Origin: JACRBK01 sp964427955
GTDB lineage: Bacteria; Chloroflexota; Anaerolineae; Aggregatilineales; Aggregatilineaceae
Length of the DNA stretch: 10,926 nucleotides
Assembly: GCA_964427955.1 (NCBI GenBank)
Contig: CAYRWY010000177.1
Location: 1-10,926 of the forward strand
Direction: 5' to 3'
Shown one piece after another: positions 6,767 through 10,926 of this stretch. Within the stretch, counting starts at the first letter, position 1, and every line of letters starts with the position of its first letter. A model generated the notes under the pieces. The model was not told where the DNA came from. It saw only the letters and a program-made list of their open reading frames with translations, and ran no database searches. Both the position numbers and the translations under genes were made by a program.

Positions 6767-7264
6767 TTATTTTGAGGAAACTACGACGCCGTGCCGGGCC
6801 AGGATGGCCTCGAACTGCTGGCGATCCGCGTCGGTCTCGAAAGCGTCGAGCGGGATGAAGGTGACTGATTTAGGTTTGCGTTTCAAGTGAAGCACATAAT
6901 AGCCCTGGTGCTTTTCGGCTTTGGCGACCAGGTTTTCCAGCGGACTGCGATCCGACACGCCATTCTTGAAAGAGACCGTGAAGGACTGGTCGTCGATCTC
7001 ATTCCAGCGCGGCTGCGAAAACGCCTCTTGAGCGGCCAGTCGGGCGGGCAGTTTCCGCAGCGACGCCTCGTATTGCAGCGCGTACAGGCCCAGGACGATC
7101 AGCACAAAGATGACCGGACCGGTGTGAATTTGCTCCTGCGCCAGCAGGATCACGACTGCTATCACCCCTATCACCAGGTACACCGGGCGACGCGCCGTGG
7201 CCCGGACATACCGGCTCACCAGTTGGAGATCGAGCGTATATTCTTTCGTCTTGAGCGTCGTCAT
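6767..7264 (-). CDS. YcxB-like membrane protein, cluster gene 2
   Basis: A 165-residue protein whose ATG (7264) overlaps the TGA of cluster gene 1 by 4 bp (ATGA), indicating translational coupling; AGGGG lies about 8 bp upstream. N-terminus MTTLKTKEYTLDLQ, two membrane segments (about 28-43 and 49-65), then a cytoplasmic beta domain (about 87-163) with RWNEIDD, VLHLKRKP, VTFIPLDAF, and the terminal helix ETDADRQQFEAILARHG. That helix is very close to the one in module 1 of the fused gene (ETEADRQAFERILARHQ), suggesting these two are recent duplicates. Single-module organisation with no extra domain. Function not known for this family. Confidence 0.8.
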   Translation of the reverse strand: MTTLKTKEYTLDLQLVSRYVRATARRPVYLVIGVIAVVILLAQEQIHTGPVIFVLIVLGLYALQYEASLRKLPARLAAQEAFSQPRWNEIDDQSFTVSFKNGVSDRSPLENLVAKAEKHQGYYVLHLKRKPKSVTFIPLDAFETDADRQQFEAILARHGVVVSSK

Positions 7265-7800
7265 GAGTTCAACCCCTGCCAGCTTGATTTGGGATGCTTC
7301 TGGCTGACGGGCAGCCCAATGACCTTGAATTGGGCATACAGCCGGTCGATGTCGTCCCGGCCACGAAACGCACGCCAGGGGATCGCCAGATAGTGATACC
7401 GGTCAAAGTACAGATAAAGGAGATCGTCTCTCGTCACCGCCACCTGGAAATCGGCCAGTTTCAGACGATTCGCTGCCCCGGTGCTCAGCGTCGTGGCGAT
7501 GAATTCGCCGTCGAATGCGTGCCACTGGGTGGGCAGCGGGCCGCGCGCCTCCTCCCAGCGGTGCTGGCCCCGTATCAGTTCCATACGGCGAAATGGATAG
7601 GCCACGCCGAGCAGCGGGACCAGGATCGCGAGCGGGCCGACGCTCAAGGGGATCAGCAAGAATCCAACCACGACGGTCATGATCAGGATCATGAAGTCAT
7701 AATCCCGCCAGCGGATACTCGCGCAGTACATCGAGATTTGATCTTCCGCCGAATAGGAGTATTCGAGTGTTTTGATGGTCTCGCCAGGGTTTTCAGACAT
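7261..7800 (-). CDS. YcxB-like membrane protein, cluster gene 1
   Basis: A 179-residue protein and the first gene of the cluster. ATG 7800 is preferred over GTG 7806 because the ribosome binding sequence GAGGTG overlaps the GTG. N-terminus MSENPGETIKTLEYSYSAEDQ, one long or two short membrane segments (about 36-69), basic stretch (PFRRMELIRGQHRW), then a C-terminal beta domain (about 92-165) starting QWHAFDGEF and with AIPWRAFRGRDD before the last helix. The ribosome binding site directly abuts the T-tract of the terminator that follows the clp-like gene. No space is left for an independent promoter, so expression must come from read-through or from inside the clp-like gene. Confidence 0.78.
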   Translation of the reverse strand: MSENPGETIKTLEYSYSAEDQISMYCASIRWRDYDFMILIMTVVVGFLLIPLSVGPLAILVPLLGVAYPFRRMELIRGQHRWEEARGPLPTQWHAFDGEFIATTLSTGAANRLKLADFQVAVTRDDLLYLYFDRYHYLAIPWRAFRGRDDIDRLYAQFKVIGLPVSQKHPKSSWQGLNS

Positions 7801-7810
7801 CCCCACCTCG

Positions 7811-7849
7811 AAGAAGAAAACGGGGCGGCTGGATCATGCAGTCGCCCCG
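7811..7849 (-). terminator. Strong intrinsic terminator (or attenuator) after the clp-like gene
   Basis: On the minus strand CGGGGCG-A-CTG (7839-7849) pairs with CAG-C-CGCCCCG (7821-7831), one A:C mismatch, 7-nt loop, followed at once by TTTTCTTCTTC (7811-7820 and the next base). This is the only textbook rho-independent terminator in the window. It lies 8 bp after the clp-like stop and ends at the ribosome binding site of the YcxB-like cluster. Confidence 0.85.
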
Positions 7850-7857
7850 ACCACACG

Positions 7858-10089
7858 CTATTCTTTGCCTTTCACCATCTCGAACTTCAGCGCAGTCTTG
7901 GTGGCGTCGATCTTGACGGTCGTCCCGGCCTGCGGATTCTCTTGCAGCAGATAATCGGCCAGCGGCTCGCGGACGTTGCGCTGGATGATGCGGCGCAGCG
8001 GGCGCGCGCCCCACTCCGGGTGATCGTTCTGGGCCAGCATCCACTTTTTGGCCTTGGGCGTGAAGTCGAGCGTCAGGCCGCGCTCGACGGCCAGTTTGCC
8101 CTCTTTTTTGAGCAGCAGATCGAGGATCTGCGCGAGGTCGTCCTCGCTGAGCGGGTGGAAGATCACGATCTCGTCGATACGGTTGAGGAATTCGGGCCGG
8201 AACGCGGTGCGCACTTCTTCCATGACCGCTTCGCGCGTTTCGTCGTCGATCACGGTCGTTTCGAGATCGGTCGCGCCCACATTGCTGGTCATGATGATCA
8301 CCGATTCGGCGAAGTTGGCGACGTTGCCCTGCGCGTCGGTCAGGCGGCCTTCTTCCATCACCTGGAGCATCACGTCCAATACGCGGCGGTGGGCTTTTTC
8401 CACTTCGTCGAACACGACCACGATGTACGGCTGCTCGCGCACGCGATCCGTGAGCTGACCGCCGCCCTCGTAGCCGACGTAACCGGGCGGCGCGCCGACC
8501 AACCGGCTGACCGTGTTTTCGTCCATATATTCGGACATGTCGAGTTGCAGCATGGCGTCCTCGCTGCCGAACATGAATTCGGCCAGCGCCTTCGCCAGTT
8601 CGGTTTTCCCGACGCCGGTCGGCCCCAGGAACAGGAACGAGCCAATCGGGCGCTTGGGGTCTTTCAGGCCGACGCGCGCCGTCTTGACCGCGCGGCTGAG
8701 CGCGATCACGGCGTCCTCCTGGCCGATGATGCGCTCGTGCAGGTGCTCGACCATGCTGGCGTACTTGGTGCGCTCATCCTGGCCGAGCTTGCTGACCGGG
8801 ATGCCGGTCATCTGCGCGGCGGCGAGCGTCACATCTTCGGCGTCCAGCACCGAGTCGGCGAGTTCCTGGCGGAAGGCGAGATGCGTCTGATCATTCAGGC
8901 TGACCAGCGAGGCGGCCCGGTGCAGCAGGTGTTCGGCGCTGAGCGGCAGCGGCGTGCTGCTCATGTAGCGCCGGGCGAGATTGGCCGCCACTTTGAGCGC
9001 CTCGTCCTGCACCTCGATCCCGTAATCGGCGGCGAGGTGCGGCGCGTGGACCTTCAGAATCTCGACCGTCTCGTCGAAGTCCGTGGGCGGGACGTGCAGC
9101 AACTGCGCGTTTTCGGCCAGGGTGTTGATGCCGCGCAGGCGCTCGTCCCAAAACGCCTGGGTGGTCGAGCCGATGATGACCGGATCGCTGCCCAGGAAGG
9201 CTTTTTGCAGCATCGGCGCGGCCTTGGGGAACTCGGCCTTGAGCGTGCCGCCGAAGAAGCGGTGAATGTGGGGGATGAACAGAATCCCGCCCTTAGCCCG
9301 CTCCAGCCCGCCGTTGACGGCTTTTTCCTGCTGGTCGAGCAGCGCGCGCTCGTCGATCTGGACCAGCTTGGACAGCCCCTTCGGCCCCTTGCTCTCCGCG
9401 ATCAGCAGGGCGAGGCTGTAGGCCAGGGTGCGCTTGCCGACGCCATCCGGTCCCACCAGCACGACGTGGCGGTGGACGGTCTGGCCGAGCATCTGGATCA
9501 ACTCGCGCAGCAGCGCCTCGCGGAACAAGACCGCTTGCAGCGATCCGGCCTGGGCGGCGGCGACCATATCGGCGCTGGAGTCGGTGTCGGCGCGGCGGAT
9601 CACGGCGGTGCTGGTCGCCGCGGAGGTCAGGTTGTCACGGATGGCGGCCTTGGTAATGCCGAACTGGGTCAGGATGCCCGCGGTGCCGACTTCGCGCTCG
9701 GTCATCACGCCCAGCAGGTGATCGGTGTCGATGGTCGATACGCCGATGGCCTGCGCCACGCTGAGCGCCTCGTCCAGCGCGATCACCATGCCCCGGCTGA
9801 GGTCTACCGCGTTTTTGCCGCCCGCCAGGTATTTCAGATCGCCGCTGGTGTCACGGCGGCTCTGCACGGCCAGCTTGACGGTGCGCTCCAACCGGTCGAG
9901 ATCGGCGCCGCGCTTTTCGGCGAAGAACTGCAAGACGCGCGACGCTGCCGTGTCTTTGCTGCGGATCAACGCCCACAACACCGCCTCCGGCACGAGCTGC
10001 GGCTTGGCGTAGGTCATCGTGATGTCCACCGCATCATCCATCACGGCCTGGGTATCTTTGGTCAAGAGATTGGGATTGAGGTTGCCCAT
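7858..10089 (-). CDS. Clp/Hsp100-type AAA+ ATPase with degenerate first ATPase domain
   Basis: A 743-residue ClpA/ClpC-like protein starting at ATG 10089; AGGA lies 7 bp upstream, and the longer frame to 10278 overlaps the divergent gene. Residues 1-155 are a double Clp N-domain (LLTKDTQAVMDDAV; HLLGVMTEREVGTAGILTQFG). D1 is degenerate: Walker A reads GPDGVGKRT (213-221) with Arg after Lys, Walker B reads ILFIPHIH (Asp/Glu replaced by Pro273/His274), and the ALERRF arginine-finger motif is missing. D2 is intact: GPTGVGKT (489-496), FDEVEKAH (Asp561/Glu562), pore loop GYVG (536-539), Arg637, sensor-2 GAR (694-696). The ClpB-type coiled-coil middle domain is absent, and no clear ClpP-docking IGF/LGF loop is visible. 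Likely an ATP-driven unfoldase or remodeller powered by D2 only; ClpP partnership is doubtful. Confidence 0.9.
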   Translation of the reverse strand: MGNLNPNLLTKDTQAVMDDAVDITMTYAKPQLVPEAVLWALIRSKDTAASRVLQFFAEKRGADLDRLERTVKLAVQSRRDTSGDLKYLAGGKNAVDLSRGMVIALDEALSVAQAIGVSTIDTDHLLGVMTEREVGTAGILTQFGITKAAIRDNLTSAATSTAVIRRADTDSSADMVAAAQAGSLQAVLFREALLRELIQMLGQTVHRHVVLVGPDGVGKRTLAYSLALLIAESKGPKGLSKLVQIDERALLDQQEKAVNGGLERAKGGILFIPHIHRFFGGTLKAEFPKAAPMLQKAFLGSDPVIIGSTTQAFWDERLRGINTLAENAQLLHVPPTDFDETVEILKVHAPHLAADYGIEVQDEALKVAANLARRYMSSTPLPLSAEHLLHRAASLVSLNDQTHLAFRQELADSVLDAEDVTLAAAQMTGIPVSKLGQDERTKYASMVEHLHERIIGQEDAVIALSRAVKTARVGLKDPKRPIGSFLFLGPTGVGKTELAKALAEFMFGSEDAMLQLDMSEYMDENTVSRLVGAPPGYVGYEGGGQLTDRVREQPYIVVVFDEVEKAHRRVLDVMLQVMEEGRLTDAQGNVANFAESVIIMTSNVGATDLETTVIDDETREAVMEEVRTAFRPEFLNRIDEIVIFHPLSEDDLAQILDLLLKKEGKLAVERGLTLDFTPKAKKWMLAQNDHPEWGARPLRRIIQRNVREPLADYLLQENPQAGTTVKIDATKTALKFEMVKGKE

Positions 10090-10215
10090 GCTGGTATCCT
10101 GGGAAAAGTGATGCGAATTCACACACCCCATAAGGTACTGCGAAACGCGCCGGGTGTCCAGAAGGCTGTCATCGGAATGGTTAAGGCATCTCGACAAACG
10201 GATCGCCGGGTCTGT

Positions 10216-10223
10216 GCTAGAAT
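10216..10223 (+). promoter_or_regulatory. Extended -10 promoter giving a near-leaderless transcript
   Basis: TGCTAGAAT (TG at 10215-10216, -10 hexamer TAGAAT at 10218-10223) lies so close to the ATG at 10232 that transcription would start at about 10230. A possible -35 TCGACA (10191-10196) is 21 bp upstream, too far for a standard spacer. There is no Shine-Dalgarno before the ATG, in agreement with leaderless translation. Confidence 0.5.
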
Positions 10224-10231
10224 TCTGAGTC

Positions 10232-10846
10232 ATGAGGCTTCTTTTCGCATCCATCGTCGGGTTGTTCGCCGTCTGCACCGCGCTGACCGGCCTGGTTCAC
10301 GCCGCCGCCCGGCGCGATCCTCCGGCCCGCGTCGCAGCGCTGCTGCCCGATCCGGACTGTGCCGCGCCATGCTGGCAGGGACTCCGGCCCGGTTATGCGT
10401 CCGCGCGCGATCTGCAAGCCTGGATCGACGCGCCGCCGCCCGGCTGGACCCTCACCCGGCAGGAGGATCTCGTGCCCACGGACGGATCGCTGCAACACTG
10501 GATGATCCAGCAACCGGCCACCCTCCGGCTCACCATCCTGCAATCGCCCCAGCCGACCAACGACCAGTTGATGCTCGAACCGCGCGATCTGGCGCTGGGC
10601 GATCTGATTGCCGCGCACGGGGCACCGGAGTATTTCGACCTCGCCGTGCTCCCGTCGCCACGGCTGATCATCCGGCTGTACTATCCCGCCGACCGGCTGA
10701 TCGCGCAGATCACGCTGGCGACCGGCGCTCATTTTCTCTGGCCGTCCACCCGCATCGACAGCCTGATCTATTCCGCCGTGCCCTGGACACGCCCGCTGGT
10801 CGCACTGGACTGGCGCGGGCCGATCCGGTTGGAGGTGGACCCGTGA
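10232..10846 (+). CDS. Small secreted protein with CxxxCW motif, function unknown
   Basis: A 204-residue protein, the only plus-strand gene. Residues 1-26 form a signal peptide (MRLLFASIVGLFAVCTALTG...VHAAA). The mature part begins with Asp-Cys-Ala-Ala-Pro-Cys-Trp-Gln-Gly-Leu-Arg-Pro-Gly (Cys43, Cys47). From memory, Cys-x-x-Pro-Cys-Trp-x-Gly-(Ile/Leu)-x-Pro-Gly segments are frequent in uncharacterised exported proteins of Chloroflexota. A second family-like stretch is LALGDLIAAHGAPEY (120-134). The two cysteines could form a disulfide outside the cell. No catalytic motif seen. The gene is divergent from the clp-like gene with 142 bp between start codons, and appears to be translated from a leaderless mRNA. 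Confidence 0.75.
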   Translation: MRLLFASIVGLFAVCTALTGLVHAAARRDPPARVAALLPDPDCAAPCWQGLRPGYASARDLQAWIDAPPPGWTLTRQEDLVPTDGSLQHWMIQQPATLRLTILQSPQPTNDQLMLEPRDLALGDLIAAHGAPEYFDLAVLPSPRLIIRLYYPADRLIAQITLATGAHFLWPSTRIDSLIYSAVPWTRPLVALDWRGPIRLEVDP

Positions 10847-10864
10847 AAAGCAAGAGCGATTCAC

Positions 10865-10891
10865 CACAGAGGACACAGAGCACACAGAGGA
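10865..10891 (+). repeat. Three 9-bp CACAGAGga-type tandem units
   Basis: CACAGAGGA (10865-10873), CACAGAGCA (10874-10882) and CACAGAGGA (10883-10891) lie head to tail, preceded by TTCAC-like sequence (10861-10864) and followed by AAAAC. From memory, TTCACCACAGAG...CACAGAGGAAAA elements are dispersed intergenic repeats in several bacterial phyla including Chloroflexota. The GTG frame through it (10844-10926) encodes only repeat-derived Gln-Arg-Thr-Gln and is not annotated as a gene. Confidence 0.65.
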
Positions 10892-10926
10892 AAAACGAGA
10901 GAAGAGCGAAAAGATTGTTTTACTGA

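Noticed and set aside
10090..10231. A CIRCE or similar heat-shock operator for the clp-like gene
   Set aside because: No TTAGCACTC-N9-GAGTGCTAA or near match was found, and no convincing minus-strand -35/-10 pair could be settled on in this interval.
10090..10278. N-terminal extension of the clp-like protein to 10278
   Set aside because: It would overlap the divergent secreted-protein gene by 47 bp, the added residues do not look like Clp N-domain, and a ribosome binding site precedes ATG 10089.
7294..10926. A 1210-codon open frame on the plus strand opposite the clp-like gene
   Set aside because: It is antisense to a gene with clear family motifs. Long antisense frames arise from G/C-biased third positions, and its translation is rich in Arg, Gln, Asp and His with no recognisable domain.
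10844..10926. Short GTG frame overlapping the stop of the secreted-protein gene
   Set aside because: Its product is a translation of the CACAGAG repeat and has no independent support.

Overview
The window is about 11 kb of GC-rich DNA. It looks like a chromosomal segment of a Chloroflexota (Anaerolineae-like) bacterium. This is inferred from the gene families: a secreted peptidase-MA-type protein, a small secreted protein with a Cys-Pro-Cys-Trp-Gln-Gly-Leu-Arg-Pro-Gly type motif, and expanded membrane proteins of the YcxB-like type. GC-rich dispersed-type repeats point the same way. No rRNA, tRNA, CRISPR array or transposase is visible, so the assignment is moderate at best.

Nine of the ten genes are read on the minus strand (transcription runs right to left); only the last gene, at 10232-10846, is on the plus strand. 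From right to left: (a) divergent start: a small secreted protein (+) with an apparently leaderless promoter, facing a Clp/Hsp100-type AAA+ ATPase (7858-10089, -). The first ATPase domain of that ATPase has lost its Walker A, Walker B and arginine-finger residues, while the second is intact. (b) A strong intrinsic terminator directly after the clp-like gene, followed with no room for a new promoter by (c) a tight five-gene cluster (4498-7800, -). The cluster encodes six copies of one module: an N-terminal Lys-Thr...Tyr/Phe strand, two membrane segments, and a cytoplasmic Trp-x-x-Phe/Ile-Asp beta domain of YcxB-like type. One gene carries two fused modules, with a probable relic of the second gene's start codon at the junction. 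(d) A small basic unrecognised ORF (4094-4360, -) bracketed by its own promoter-like sequence and terminator-like hairpin. (e) A secreted metallo-beta-lactamase-fold hydrolase (2880-3971, -). (f) A membrane-anchored alpha/beta-hydrolase esterase (1550-2776, -) with a perfect TATAAT -10 box. (g) A 275-bp gap holding a perfect 55-bp palindrome and a well-formed promoter. (h) A secreted HExxH metallopeptidase (1-1274, -) that runs off the left edge.

The secreted hydrolases (e, f, h) appear to be single-gene units, each with its own start signals. The YcxB-like cluster is a true operon-like block: a 4-bp overlap, then gaps of 24 (from the preferred start), 11 and 2 bp. It is the most unusual part of the window. 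Its only evident transcription source is read-through from, or a promoter inside, the clp-like gene. A functional link between a degenerate Clp unfoldase and a family of small membrane proteins is therefore possible, but unproven.
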